A stretch of DNA of 64,000 nucleotides from Eubacteriales bacterium (GCA_030524455.1 JAUNGT010000001.1:1-64000), one strand, 5' to 3'; shown: positions 1 through 8,803, counted from the first letter of the stretch. Numbers and translations: made by a program. Notes: a model not told the origin generated them from the letters alone.

Positions 1-88
1 CGGATTTTTTCCGGGTTTTTTCCTTGCGCCTTTTTGGGGGATGGTCTATATTAAACGGAAAGCAATGGAAGGTGAAGGGTCAGACATC

Positions 89-649
89 ATGAAATATTTC
101 TGGTTGACAGTCAAAAAGATGGTCCGGTATCTGTTAAAGCCCCTGTCTTTTGTGCCGGCGCTATGTATGATATATGTCATTTTTTCATTCTCCGCCCAGA
201 GCGGGGCGGAATCCGGGCAGCTCAGCCTCACGGTGGCGCAGAAGCTGGTGAGGGCAGCGGGGGAGCTTTTGGATAAGGAGCTGGATCCCGCACAGATTGC
301 CCATTACGCGGAGCTGATTCATTTCTATGTAAGAAAGCTGGCGCATTTTACGGAATACTTCCTTCTGGGGATGTCGGTGGCGCTGCCGCTGTATGTGTAT
401 CGCCTGAGGGGCTTCTGGCTGGTGCTTGCGGCAGGATTTTTCTGCGCCGCCTTTGCGGGGCTGGACGAGTATCATCAGAGCTTTGTGGCCGGAAGGACGC
501 CGTCTTTGCGCGACGTCGCCATCGATACGGCCGGGAGCCTGACCGGCATCTATTTCACCCGTGTTTTCGGCTTCATCGGCCGCAAGACGGTGTTTGCGCC
601 GCTCTCTCTGGAACGCCGCCGTAAGGTACAGCACCGCCCCAGAGGGTAG
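89..649 (+). CDS. VanZ-like membrane protein
   Basis: A 186-residue membrane protein of the VanZ family. Four hydrophobic segments can be read, at about residues 20-38, 80-100, 108-125 and 148-170. The family signature is clear: DEYHQSFVAGR followed by DVAIDTAG. VanZ-like proteins are small membrane proteins of largely unknown role; the founding member gives low-level teicoplanin resistance. The ATG at 89 is preferred over an in-frame ATG at 41 because GGAAGGTGAAGGG lies just upstream of it. No van genes are nearby, so a resistance role is not implied. Confidence 0.8.
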   Translation: MKYFWLTVKKMVRYLLKPLSFVPALCMIYVIFSFSAQSGAESGQLSLTVAQKLVRAAGELLDKELDPAQIAHYAELIHFYVRKLAHFTEYFLLGMSVALPLYVYRLRGFWLVLAAGFFCAAFAGLDEYHQSFVAGRTPSLRDVAIDTAGSLTGIYFTRVFGFIGRKTVFAPLSLERRRKVQHRPRG

Positions 650-678
650 AGCAGCCGGATGAATTCCAAAAGTTCTGG

Positions 679-707
679 TTTACAAACGGGAATCCGTGTG
701 CTATAAT
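679..707 (+). promoter_or_regulatory. Promoter of rpsO
   Basis: TTTACA (679-684) and a perfect TATAAT (702-707) are separated by 17 bases. The predicted transcript starts near 714 and gives a leader of about 120 bases before rpsO. Confidence 0.8.
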
Positions 708-714
708 TTCAAAG

Positions 715-835
715 TATGGATTTTAGCCGGCGCTCGGGCTTGGGACACTCCGACCCATATCTTAGTGCCTGGCGGTCTGACGAAAAGGGCGCTGCCGCAG
801 GCAGACGGCCGAAAGAGAGAAAAGGAGGAATTATC
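715..835 (+). promoter_or_regulatory. Untranslated leader of rpsO, possible S15 autoregulatory RNA
   Basis: About 120 bases of GC-rich, hairpin-forming sequence lie between the promoter and the ribosome site AAAGGAGG (821-828). In several bacteria S15 represses its own mRNA by binding a structured leader, but these leaders differ between lineages. The position and length fit; I cannot match it to a named leader family. Confidence 0.4.
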
Positions 836-1102
836 ATGATTTCCAAAGAGAAGAAGACAGAGATTATCAAGGCTTATGCGCGGACAGAGGGAGACACCGG
901 TTCTCCGGAGGTTCAGGTTGCGGTTCTGACGGCCCGCATCCAGGAGCTGACCGAGCATCTGAAGAGCAATCCCAAGGATCACCATTCCAGACGCGGCCTG
1001 CTGCAGATGGTTGGACAGAGACGCGGCCTGCTGGATTATCTGAAGAGAAACGACATCGAGAGATATCGTTCCCTCATTGAGAAGCTCGGCATTCGGAAAT
1101 AA
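836..1102 (+). CDS. rpsO: 30S ribosomal protein S15
   Basis: An 88-residue protein, the normal length for S15, which binds 16S rRNA early in assembly of the small subunit. The conserved [11 protein letters not shown] stretch, the [14 protein letters not shown] loop and the [12 protein letters not shown] end are all present. The start at 836 follows AAAGGAGG with good spacing. As in many bacteria, pnp follows, but here a 164-bp repeat element and several hairpins separate the two genes. Confidence 0.98.
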   Translation: MISKEKKTEIIKAYARTEGDTGSPEVQVAVLTARIQELTEHLKSNPKDHHSRRGLLQMVGQRRGLLDYLKRNDIERYRSLIEKLGIRK

Positions 1103-1103
1103 G

Positions 1104-1267
1104 GAAACAGTTCAGCCAGGCGGAAGTGGACGGCCAAAATCGTGCTCGCACGAATTTTGGGCGGTTGCTTCCGCCTGAGGGAGCGCCCGATTATGAGCAA
1201 AGTTAGCCGCGCAGCGGCGGAAAGCGCGTTAGCGCGGCTTTGCGAATGGCGCGGGCTGAACTGCTAC
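1104..1267 (+). mobile_element. 164-bp MITE-like repeat, copy A
   Basis: The ends form inverted repeats: GAAACAGTTCAGCC (1104-1117) and GGCTGAACTGCTAC (1254-1267). The core CAGTTCAGCC/GGCTGAACTG is perfect. Inside are a stem CAGGCGGAAG/CTTCCGCCTG enclosing CCAAAAT...ATTTTGG, and a second stem AGCCGCGC/GCGCGGCT. The same element, also 164 bp, lies at 54753-54916, and a longer one at 12857-13067. The flanks GAAATAAG (1096-1103) and GAAATTAAG (1268-1276) may be a decayed target duplication. It sits between rpsO and pnp and carries no gene. Confidence 0.75.
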
Positions 1268-1281
1268 GAAATTAAGTACGG

Positions 1282-1319
1282 AACAGGGCGGAGAGCGACC
1301 GGCTTTTTCGCCCTGTTTT
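1282..1319 (+). terminator. Hairpin with short T run, possible rpsO terminator
   Basis: AACAGGGCG (1282-1290) pairs with CGCCCTGTT (1309-1317), followed by TT. The T run is short, so termination may be partial and allow read-through into pnp. Confidence 0.5.
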
Positions 1320-1358
1320 GCTATCGGGGAAAATCGGCGCAAAGCGGCTTCCGAGACC

Positions 1359-1397
1359 ACTGATAAGGGCACCGGCGCGGCGGGCGCGTTTATCAGT
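1359..1397 (+). promoter_or_regulatory. Hairpin in the pnp leader
   Basis: ACTGATAA (1359-1366) pairs with TTATCAGT (1390-1397) around a GC-rich loop. pnp mRNA leaders in other bacteria hold RNase-processed stems used for autoregulation; that role is inferred here from position only. The rest of 1268-1453 shows no ORF I would support. Confidence 0.4.
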
Positions 1398-1453
1398 AGT
1401 TTCGGCAGGCTTTTGCCGGTTTCTCCCGAAAAAGAAAGAAAAGGAGAGATAAG

Positions 1454-3544
1454 ATGTACAAGACATTCAAAATGGAACTGGCCGGACGTACGCTGAGCGT
1501 GGATGTGGGCCGGGTGGCTGCCCAGGCCAACGGAGCGGCCTTCATGCACTACGGCGATACCACCGTGCTGTCCACGGCGACCGCCAGCGAGAAGCCCAGG
1601 GAGGGGATCGACTTTTTCCCGCTTTCCGTGGAGTTTGAGGAGAAGCTTTATGCGGTCGGCAAGATTCCCGGCGGCTTCAACAAGAGAGAGGGCAAGGCAA
1701 GTGAGAATTCCGTGCTGACCAGCCGCGTGATCGACCGCCCCATGCGTCCTCTGTTCCCCAAGGATTACCGCAATGATGTGACGTTAAACAACCTGGTACT
1801 GTCCGTGGATCCCGAGTGCCGCCCTGAGCTGGTGGCGATGCTTGGCTCCGCGATTGCGACCAGCATTTCCGATATTCCCTTTGCAGGCCCCTGCGCGATG
1901 ACCCAGGTGGGCCTGATCGACGGGGAGTTTGTGATCAACCCCTCTCAGGAGCAGTGGAAAAAGGGCGATCTGCAGCTGACCGTGGCTTCCACCAGCGAGA
2001 AGGTGATCATGATCGAGGCCGGCGCCAACGAGGTGCCCGAGGCGACCATGATCGATGCGATCTATAAGGCGCATGACATCAACCAGACAATCATCGCGTT
2101 CATCAACCAGATCGTGGCGGAGGTGGGCAAGCCCAAGCACTCCTACACCAGCTGTGCGGTTCCGCAGGAGCTGTTTGACGCGATCCGGGAGATCGTTCCG
2201 CCCGAGGAGATGGAGGCGGCGGTGTTCACCGACGTCAAGCAGGTGCGGGAGGAGAATATCCGCCAGATCACGGAGCGTCTGGAGCAGGCGTTTGCGGAGA
2301 AGGAGGAGTGGCTGCCCCTGCTGGGAGAGGCGGTTTATCAGTACCAGAAAAAGACCGTCCGCAAGATGATCCTGAAGGATCACAAGCGTCCCGACGGCCG
2401 CGCCATCAATCAGATCCGTCCGCTTGCAGCGGAGATTGACCTGATCCCCAGAGTGCACGGCTCCGGCATGTTCACCCGCGGGCAGACGCAGATCTGCAAC
2501 ATCTGTACGCTGGCGCCTCTGTCCGAGGTACAGAAGCTGGACGGACTGGATGAGAACGAGGTTTCCAAGAGATATATGCACCATTACAATTTCCCCTCCT
2601 ACTCCGTGGGAGAGACCAAGCCCTCCAGAGGGCCCGGACGCCGGGAAATCGGACATGGTGCGCTGGCGGAGAAGGCTCTTTTGCCGGTGATCCCCAGCGA
2701 GGAGGAGTTCCCTTACGCGATTCGTACCGTATCCGAGACCTTTGAGTCCAACGGCTCCACCTCCCAGGCTTCCGTGTGCGCCTCCACCCTGTCTTTGATG
2801 GCGGCGGGCGTGCCGATCAAGAAGCAGGTGGCGGGCATTTCCTGCGGACTTGTGACGGGCGAGACGGATGACGATTACATTGTTTTGACGGATATCCAGG
2901 GGCTGGAGGATTTCTTCGGCGATATGGACTTTAAGGTGGCGGGAACCCATGACGGGATCACCGCGATCCAGATGGACATCAAGATCCACGGCCTGACCCG
3001 CCCCATCGTGGAGGAGGCGATCGCCCGGACGAAGGAGGCGCGCGAGTACATCATCAACGAGGTGCTCACTCCCTGTATCGCGCATCCCCGCGCACAGGTG
3101 GGCCCTTACGCGCCCAAGATTATCTCCATCAAGATTGATCCGGAGAAGATCGGCGACGTGGTGGGCCAGAGAGGAAAGACGATCAATGAGATCATTGCCC
3201 GCACCGGCGTGAAGATCGATATTTCCGACGACGGAACTGTTTCCGTGTGCGGCACCGACAAGGAGATGATGGACAAGGCGGTGGAGATGATCAAGATCAT
3301 CGTGACCGAGTTCCAGGCGGGCCAGATTTTCAAGGGTACCGTGGTGAGCATCAAGGAGTTCGGCGCGTTTGTGGAGTTTGCGCCGGGCAAGGAAGGCATG
3401 GTACACATCTCCAAGATCGCCAAGGAGCGCATCAACCGTGTGGAGGATGTGCTGAGCCTGGGCGACAAGGTGACGGTGGTTTGCCTTGGTAAGGACAAGA
3501 TGGGACGCATGAGCTTCTCCATGAAGGATGTGGCGCAGTTCTGA
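1454..3544 (+). CDS. pnp: Polynucleotide phosphorylase
   Basis: A 696-residue PNPase, the usual length. It degrades RNA from the 3' end using phosphate and yields nucleoside diphosphates. The order is RNase PH domain 1 (about 10-145), an alpha-helical linker, RNase PH domain 2 (about 310-540, with the FESNGSTSQASVC stretch), a KH domain containing VVGQRGKTINEI (about 570-580) and an S1 domain (about 620-690, FKGTVVSIKEFGAFVEF). It is preceded by AAGGAGAG. A strong terminator follows at 3595-3645. Confidence 0.98.
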   Translation: MYKTFKMELAGRTLSVDVGRVAAQANGAAFMHYGDTTVLSTATASEKPREGIDFFPLSVEFEEKLYAVGKIPGGFNKREGKASENSVLTSRVIDRPMRPLFPKDYRNDVTLNNLVLSVDPECRPELVAMLGSAIATSISDIPFAGPCAMTQVGLIDGEFVINPSQEQWKKGDLQLTVASTSEKVIMIEAGANEVPEATMIDAIYKAHDINQTIIAFINQIVAEVGKPKHSYTSCAVPQELFDAIREIVPPEEMEAAVFTDVKQVREENIRQITERLEQAFAEKEEWLPLLGEAVYQYQKKTVRKMILKDHKRPDGRAINQIRPLAAEIDLIPRVHGSGMFTRGQTQICNICTLAPLSEVQKLDGLDENEVSKRYMHHYNFPSYSVGETKPSRGPGRREIGHGALAEKALLPVIPSEEEFPYAIRTVSETFESNGSTSQASVCASTLSLMAAGVPIKKQVAGISCGLVTGETDDDYIVLTDIQGLEDFFGDMDFKVAGTHDGITAIQMDIKIHGLTRPIVEEAIARTKEAREYIINEVLTPCIAHPRAQVGPYAPKIISIKIDPEKIGDVVGQRGKTINEIIARTGVKIDISDDGTVSVCGTDKEMMDKAVEMIKIIVTEFQAGQIFKGTVVSIKEFGAFVEFAPGKEGMVHISKIAKERINRVEDVLSLGDKVTVVCLGKDKMGRMSFSMKDVAQF

Positions 3545-3594
3545 GCGGCATCCGGGCGTTTGCCGGAGCGCTGTGATATGAGATAGAACAGGAG

Positions 3595-3645
3595 AAGGCT
3601 CCTACAGCGGCAGGCGGAAAAACCTGCGCGGTAGGAGCCTTTTTT
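3595..3645 (+). terminator. Intrinsic terminator of pnp
   Basis: AAGGCTCCTAC (3595-3605) pairs with GTAGGAGCCTT (3631-3641), with an inner CAGG/CCTG pairing and a T run to 3645. This is a strong rho-independent terminator. Confidence 0.9.
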
Positions 3646-3763
3646 GTGCGATACGCCCTGCAAATAGCTTTGCTGTGAGCTGGCCGCGGTATCGCGTCGG
3701 ATAGGGGAAGAAGATCTTTCCCTATCCGAGCGATTGTGCTTACTTTCTCCGGTAAAAAACGCC

Positions 3764-4834
3764 TCAGGCGGCCGGAAGGGGACTTTCCAGGACCACCGCA
3801 TGGGCGATGCCGGGGACGGTCTGGCCCTCGTTGAAGCTTGTTTTGGACAGGAGGGCCCCGGTGGGGACAAACAGCACCCGCCGCCACCTTCCTGTAAAAA
3901 GCTGCCGCAGGATAAAGGCGGAGAGCACCACAGCGCTGCAGCCGCAGCCTGAGCCTCCGGCATGGGTGTCCTGCTTTTTACAGTCAAAAATTTCGATGCC
4001 GCAGTCTGTGTGCCGTTCGCCCAGCTCAATGCCGCGCTCCGAAAGCAGATCCAGAAGGACGCGCTGCCCGACCTGCCCCAGATCGCCGGTGATGATGCGG
4101 TCGTAATCGGCCGGGCTGCGTTTGAAATCATCCAGGTGCCGGGCGATGGTATCCGCGGCGGCGGGAGCCATGCAGGCTCCCATGTTCATGGAGTCCCGAA
4201 GTCCGTAATCCACAATTTTCCCCGGGGTGACGCCGGTGATCAGGGCGCGGGGGGAGGAGCCGGCGGAGGAGGAGAGGATAAAGGCCGCGCTGCCGGTGAC
4301 GGTCCAGGTGGCGGAGAGCGGGCGCTGGTTGCCGTAGCCTAAGGGGAAACGGAATTCCTTTTCCGCGCTGGCAAAGTGACTGCTGGTGACACAGGCGGCG
4401 ATGTCCGTAAAGCCGCCGCTGATGGCCATGGAGGCCAGCGTCAGGGACAGGCCGCAGGTGGAGCAGGCCCCGTAGAGGCCAAACAGAGGGCGCTCATACT
4501 GCATCAGCCCGAAGCTGGTGGCGATGCCCTGCCCCAGCAGGTCTCCGGCAAAGAGATACCGGATGTCGGTGGTGTGCAGGCCGGCCTTTTTGACGGCAAG
4601 ATGCAGGCTGTCGCGCTGCAGGCAGCTTTCCGCCTCCTCCCAGGTGGAGCCGCCGAACAGCTCGTCTGAGCCGATCACATCAAAGAACTCGCCCAGCGGC
4701 CCTTCGCCCTCCTTTTTTCCCACAATGGACGCGCTCTCGCGGACAAAAACAGGCACCGGGAAACGGATGCTCTGTGCGCCGCAGGCGAACATAGCCCCTG
4801 TTCCCGATGCCGTTGTTTCAGTGGATTCCATCAT
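3764..4834 (-). CDS. spoVAD: Stage V sporulation protein AD
   Basis: A 356-residue SpoVAD. The protein has a thiolase-like fold and belongs to the SpoVA machinery that moves dipicolinic acid into the forespore. Typical stretches are YLFAGDLLGQ, YGACSTCGLSL, the SGCGCSAV region and RVLFVPTGALLS near the end. The ATG at 4834 follows GGAGGG. SpoVAD normally sits between spoVAC and spoVAE; neither is next to it here, so it is a lone copy in this window. It marks the organism as a spore former. Confidence 0.93.
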   Translation of the reverse strand: MMESTETTASGTGAMFACGAQSIRFPVPVFVRESASIVGKKEGEGPLGEFFDVIGSDELFGGSTWEEAESCLQRDSLHLAVKKAGLHTTDIRYLFAGDLLGQGIATSFGLMQYERPLFGLYGACSTCGLSLTLASMAISGGFTDIAACVTSSHFASAEKEFRFPLGYGNQRPLSATWTVTGSAAFILSSSAGSSPRALITGVTPGKIVDYGLRDSMNMGACMAPAAADTIARHLDDFKRSPADYDRIITGDLGQVGQRVLLDLLSERGIELGERHTDCGIEIFDCKKQDTHAGGSGCGCSAVVLSAFILRQLFTGRWRRVLFVPTGALLSKTSFNEGQTVPGIAHAVVLESPLPAA

Positions 4835-4909
4835 ATCGCTTCCCTCCGTGCCGGGACCGCCTGTCAGTGCGGCCGCCGTTTTGTATAGTATCGGAAGGAA
4901 TCTGCGGGT

Positions 4910-5623
4910 TTATTCTTCTTTTTCGCCTAAGAACTGCAGAAAGGCGGTTTTGGTTTTGGCGTATCTGGGTCTGCTGACGGGGATTGTCCTGCCGTCCGCC
5001 AGCCGTGCGCCCTTTGCGGAAAAAAACTGGATCTGCTTCATGTTGACGAGGTAGCTCTGGTGAACCCTGACAAAATAGGCGGGAAGACGCTTTTCCAGGT
5101 CTCCAAGCTTCATGTTCACGCGGATGTCCTCCTCGGAGCAGTGCACGGTCAGGATGCGGCGCTCACTCTCCACATAGAGGATGTCCTCCGCCCTGACACG
5201 GGCGATAAAGCTTTTGGAGATCAGCGTGACAAAGCTGTCCTCCGTGTCCTGAATCAGCTGCAGCGCCCGCTGCATAGCCTCGCAGAGTTTTTCCGGCTTG
5301 ACCGGCCTTGTCAGCAGACAGACAGGTTCCGTGTCGAAAATATCCTCCGCGCACTCCAGTGCCGCGGTGGAGAAGATCATCTTCACCTCCCCGAAGAGCT
5401 CGCAGATCTGTCTGGCGACCCCGATTCCGCTGTCCGGCTCCGAGTCAATTTCCATGACGATGATGTCCGTCTTTTTCCGTTCGTCCTTTTGCCAGGCCTT
5501 CAGAAGCTTCAATCCCGACGGATAGGTTGAAATCTGCAATTCCTTTTCGTACTGGGCAGCCAATACGCCGGAAATTAAATCCAGCGATTGCGTGCTGCTG
5601 TCGCAAATTGCGATTTTTCTCAT
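4910..5623 (-). CDS. LytTR response regulator with degenerate receiver
   Basis: A 237-residue protein with an N-terminal receiver domain (about 1-120) and a LytTR DNA-binding domain (about 135-233; FVRVHQSYLVNM is typical). Such proteins bind DNA as dimers and usually answer a histidine kinase. Here the phospho-acceptor position reads VMEID instead of LD, so Asp is replaced by Glu58, and the acidic pair near the N terminus is reduced to D8-S9. The Lys of the RPVKP loop remains. No kinase gene is adjacent. The receiver may act without phosphorylation. Confidence 0.85.
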   Translation of the reverse strand: MRKIAICDSSTQSLDLISGVLAAQYEKELQISTYPSGLKLLKAWQKDERKKTDIIVMEIDSEPDSGIGVARQICELFGEVKMIFSTAALECAEDIFDTEPVCLLTRPVKPEKLCEAMQRALQLIQDTEDSFVTLISKSFIARVRAEDILYVESERRILTVHCSEEDIRVNMKLGDLEKRLPAYFVRVHQSYLVNMKQIQFFSAKGARLADGRTIPVSRPRYAKTKTAFLQFLGEKEE

Positions 5624-5890
5624 AGGTATTCACCCCTGTCCATCTGTAAAAAACTGCTGCATACTCACGCAAATTACGCCCGGGTTGCGTTTAAACCATG
5701 CTTTTCTACCAACATCTTAACACATCGCGAGCAAATTGCACTAAAGGAAATACAAAATGTAGAGGAAACGACAAATTTTGACTCAGATCCCCTGAAACGA
5801 CGAAGCTTTCCTCCGAAAAAAAGCTGTACAAACAGGGGATGGCGCTATAAAATGGTTCTGATATAAACGAGATGCAAAGGATGAAAAGCG

Positions 5891-7243
5891 ATGGAGAAAG
5901 AGATGACGAAGGATCTGACCAGGGGCGTTCCCTGGAAGGTGATTGCAAAATTTTCGCTGCCGGTAATCGGCGGGAATCTGTTCCAGCTGTTTTATACGCT
6001 GGCGGACACGATTATCGTGGGGCGGACGCTGGGAGCGCAGGCGCTGGCGGCGGTGGGGGCGACGGCTACCATCGTCTATTTTGTGCTGTGCTTCATCCAG
6101 GGACTGACGGGCGGCTTCGGCATCCTGTTGGGGCAGGCCTTCGGCGCAAAAAACGAGCGGCAGATGAAGGAATCCGTCTCCGCCTCCTATTGGATTTCCG
6201 GCCTGTTTACGGTGTTTTCCACGATTCTGTGCTGCAGCCTGGTAAACGGGATCCTGCGGGCTTTAAACACGCCGGAGGATATTTATGACAGGGCCTATAT
6301 CTATCTGTTCATTATTTTTGCGGGGAACGGGGCGACGGTGTTTTACAACCTGATTTCCAATATTCTGCGGGCGCTGGGGGACTCCAGGACGCCGCTGTAT
6401 TTTCTGATTTTTTCGTCCCTGTTAAACGTGGTGCTGGATATTGTGTTTATCGTGCCCTTCGGCTGGGACGTGGCGGGCGCCGCCTGGGCGACGGTTCTGT
6501 CCCAGCTGATCTCGGCGGTGCTCTGCATTTTGTATGCGAACAAAAAGTTTGCGGTCCTGCATCTGACCGCCCGGGAATGGCGGCTTCAGAGAGGCCCGGT
6601 GTTGCGGCATCTGAAGGTGGGATTTCCCATGGGCTTTCAGATGTCTGTCATGTGCATCGGGCAGCTTGCCATGCAGGCGGCGGTCAACCGGATCGGCACC
6701 AGCGCCATTGCGGGCTATACGGCGGCGGGCAAGGTGGATCAGCTGGCCGTGCTGGTGGACAATGCGGTGGGAATCGGGATCGCCAACTATGTGGCCCAGA
6801 ATTTCGGCGCGGGCAAAATGGAGCGGATCCGGAAGGGCGTGTGGCACTGCTTTTTAATGCTGACGCTGTTGAATTTTGCCATGGGCGCTCTGCTTTTGGC
6901 GGGACAAAGCCAGGTGGTGCCGCTGTTTGTGACGGATCCGACGGCGGAGATTATGGCCTACTCCAGGGACTATCTGTATGTGATTGTGCCCTTTTACCTG
7001 TTTTTGGGGGCCCTGATGGTGTACCGGACGGCGATCCAGAGCGTGGGAAATACCTGGGCGCCCTTTGCGGCCTGTATCATCGAGCTGGCGGCGCGGGTGC
7101 TCTGTGCCGGTGTGATGTCGGTTTCCTTTGGGTATAAGGCGATCTGTTTTGCGACGCCGTTTGCCTGGATGACGGCCCTGTGCCTGCTGATTCCCGTGTA
7201 TATCAGCCTGTGCAGAGGACTGCTGAATCCGGGAAAGGGATGA
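5891..7243 (+). CDS. MATE family efflux transporter
   Basis: A 450-residue inner-membrane antiporter with about 12 hydrophobic segments in two halves, the MATE arrangement. These proteins export cationic drugs or metabolites using Na+ or H+ gradients. Recognisable parts are LPVIGGNLFQLFYTLADT with GRTLGAQALAAVG in the first half and the matching GFPMGFQMSVMCIGQL with NRIGTSAIAGY in the second. A second start at 5903 (MTKDL) has GGAGAAAG upstream, so the exact start is uncertain. The 267 bases upstream (5624-5890) hold no further gene I can support. hflX follows after 7 bases. Confidence 0.92.
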   Translation: MEKEMTKDLTRGVPWKVIAKFSLPVIGGNLFQLFYTLADTIIVGRTLGAQALAAVGATATIVYFVLCFIQGLTGGFGILLGQAFGAKNERQMKESVSASYWISGLFTVFSTILCCSLVNGILRALNTPEDIYDRAYIYLFIIFAGNGATVFYNLISNILRALGDSRTPLYFLIFSSLLNVVLDIVFIVPFGWDVAGAAWATVLSQLISAVLCILYANKKFAVLHLTAREWRLQRGPVLRHLKVGFPMGFQMSVMCIGQLAMQAAVNRIGTSAIAGYTAAGKVDQLAVLVDNAVGIGIANYVAQNFGAGKMERIRKGVWHCFLMLTLLNFAMGALLLAGQSQVVPLFVTDPTAEIMAYSRDYLYVIVPFYLFLGALMVYRTAIQSVGNTWAPFAACIIELAARVLCAGVMSVSFGYKAICFATPFAWMTALCLLIPVYISLCRGLLNPGKG

Positions 7244-7250
7244 AGGAGGT

Positions 7251-8576
7251 ATGGCTGTGGAAGAAAAGAGAATGCAGAAAGCGATTTTGGTGGGGGCAAA
7301 TTTAAACGGGGATAAGGAGTTTGAGCATTCCATGGAGGAGCTTGCCAGCCTGGCAGAGGCCTGCGGGATGGAGCCGGCTGTACAGGTAACCCAGAACCTG
7401 ACGGCGGCCAACAGCGTGTTTTACATCGGCCCCGGAAAGGTGGAGGAGGTGGCGGCTCTGGTGCAGTCTTTGGGCGCAGACTGCGTGGTTTTTGACAATT
7501 CCCTGACGCCCAGCCAGCAGCGCAACCTTCAGCGGGAGCTGGAGGTTATGGTGCTGGACCGGACGAATCTGATCCTGGAGATTTTTGACCGGCGGGCGCG
7601 GACGAGGGAGGCCAGGCTCCAGGTGGAGAGCGCCAGCCTGCAGTATATGCTGCCGCGTCTGGTGGGAATGCGGGAGGCGCTTTCCCGCCAGGGCGGAGGA
7701 GCCGGGGCGGGCGGCGGCGCGGGGGCCGGAGGCGGTCTTTCCAACCGGGGAGCCGGCGAGAAGAAGCTGGAGCTGGACCGCAGAAGGATCGAGAAGCGGA
7801 TCAGCGAGCTCAACCGTGAGCTAAAGGAGCTGGAGAAGGACCGCCAGACCCAGCGCAAGCGCCGCCGGGACAGCGAGCTGCCGGCCGTGGCGCTGGTGGG
7901 CTATACCAACGCCGGGAAATCCACACTGATGAACCGGATGCTGGATGCCTGGACCGGGGACGAGGCTGCGCAGGGGAAAAGGGTGCTGGAAAAGGACATG
8001 CTTTTTGCCACCCTGGACACGACGGTGCGGCGGATCTGCCCCGGAGACAACCGGGACTTTTTGCTGTCGGATACGGTAGGCTTTATCGACAAGCTGCCTC
8101 ACGCGCTGGTGAAAGCCTTTCGCTCTACCCTGGAGGAGGCCTGCAGCGCGGATCTTCTGCTGCAGGTGGTGGATTTTTCCGATCCCCATCACCGGGAGCA
8201 GATGCGGGTGACGCAGGAGACGCTGCGGGAGCTGAACGCCGGCCACATTCCCTGTCTGTATCTGATGAACAAGGCGGAGCTGGTGATGGAGCGGGAGAAG
8301 CTTCCGAAGGTCAGCGGGGACCGGATCTATCTTTCCGCCCGGGAGGGCATTGGGATGGACGAGCTGCTTTTGCTGATCCGGGAAAAGCTTTTTGGCGGCT
8401 ATGTATCCTGCACCCTGAAAATTCCTTACACGGACGGTGCGGCGGTGTCCTGGCTGCAGGACAATGCGGTGATTCAGAGCGTTTCCTATGAGGAGGACGC
8501 AACGGTGCTGACGGCAGAGTGCAGGAGAAGCGACGCCGGGCGTTTTGCACAGTACCGGGTGGAGGACAGACAATGA
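7251..8576 (+). CDS. hflX: GTPase HflX
   Basis: A 441-residue HflX, a ribosome-associated GTPase that splits stalled or hibernating 70S ribosomes. The N-terminal HflX domain (about 1-140, with NSLTPSQQRNLQRELEVMV) is followed by a glycine-rich stretch (147-162), a helical hairpin, and the G domain. G1 is GYTNAGKST (217-225), G3 is DTVGFIDKLPH and G4 is NKAE. AGGAGGT precedes the ATG. Its stop overlaps the next start (ATGA at 8573-8576), so the two are translationally coupled. Confidence 0.95.
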   Translation: MAVEEKRMQKAILVGANLNGDKEFEHSMEELASLAEACGMEPAVQVTQNLTAANSVFYIGPGKVEEVAALVQSLGADCVVFDNSLTPSQQRNLQRELEVMVLDRTNLILEIFDRRARTREARLQVESASLQYMLPRLVGMREALSRQGGGAGAGGGAGAGGGLSNRGAGEKKLELDRRRIEKRISELNRELKELEKDRQTQRKRRRDSELPAVALVGYTNAGKSTLMNRMLDAWTGDEAAQGKRVLEKDMLFATLDTTVRRICPGDNRDFLLSDTVGFIDKLPHALVKAFRSTLEEACSADLLLQVVDFSDPHHREQMRVTQETLRELNAGHIPCLYLMNKAELVMEREKLPKVSGDRIYLSAREGIGMDELLLLIREKLFGGYVSCTLKIPYTDGAAVSWLQDNAVIQSVSYEEDATVLTAECRRSDAGRFAQYRVEDRQ

Positions 8577-8803
8577 GAAGCATGGAATTTAAGATGGAGC
8601 GGCCCGGCCTGTTAAAGGAGGGCGACCGCGTTACGGTGACGGAGGGGCTTTTGCCGAGCAACTACTATTACACCATCGATCCGGCGCTGGCCATGTCCGG
8701 CAATTATCCCTTCCGGGAACGGCTGCTGGCCCGGGAGGGAAAGGTGGTAGGCGTGGTGGAGAACCCACGGGGCTTCTATGTGACGGTGGAGTTCGAGGAT
8801 TGA
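8573..8803 (+). CDS. Small protein coupled to hflX, unknown function
   Basis: A 76-residue protein starting inside the hflX stop codon. I recognise no family. It has no signal or membrane segment. The region LLPSNYYYTIDPAL and the C-terminal beta-rich GKVVGVVENPRGFYVTVEFED (about 56-76) suggest a compact beta fold. The overlap with hflX argues that it is translated and possibly works with it. Confidence 0.65.
   Translation: MRSMEFKMERPGLLKEGDRVTVTEGLLPSNYYYTIDPALAMSGNYPFRERLLAREGKVVGVVENPRGFYVTVEFED

Noticed and set aside
1142-1363. Short ORF inside repeat A with matching translations in repeats B and C (about 12895-13107 and 54791-54982)
   Set aside because: The shared peptide follows from shared DNA. 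There is no ribosome site, the reading continues into unrelated flanks, and stem structure explains the conservation.
1784-3406. 540-codon open frame antisense to pnp
   Set aside because: Shadow of a GC-rich gene; no ribosome site, no recognisable family, and pnp is certain on the other strand.
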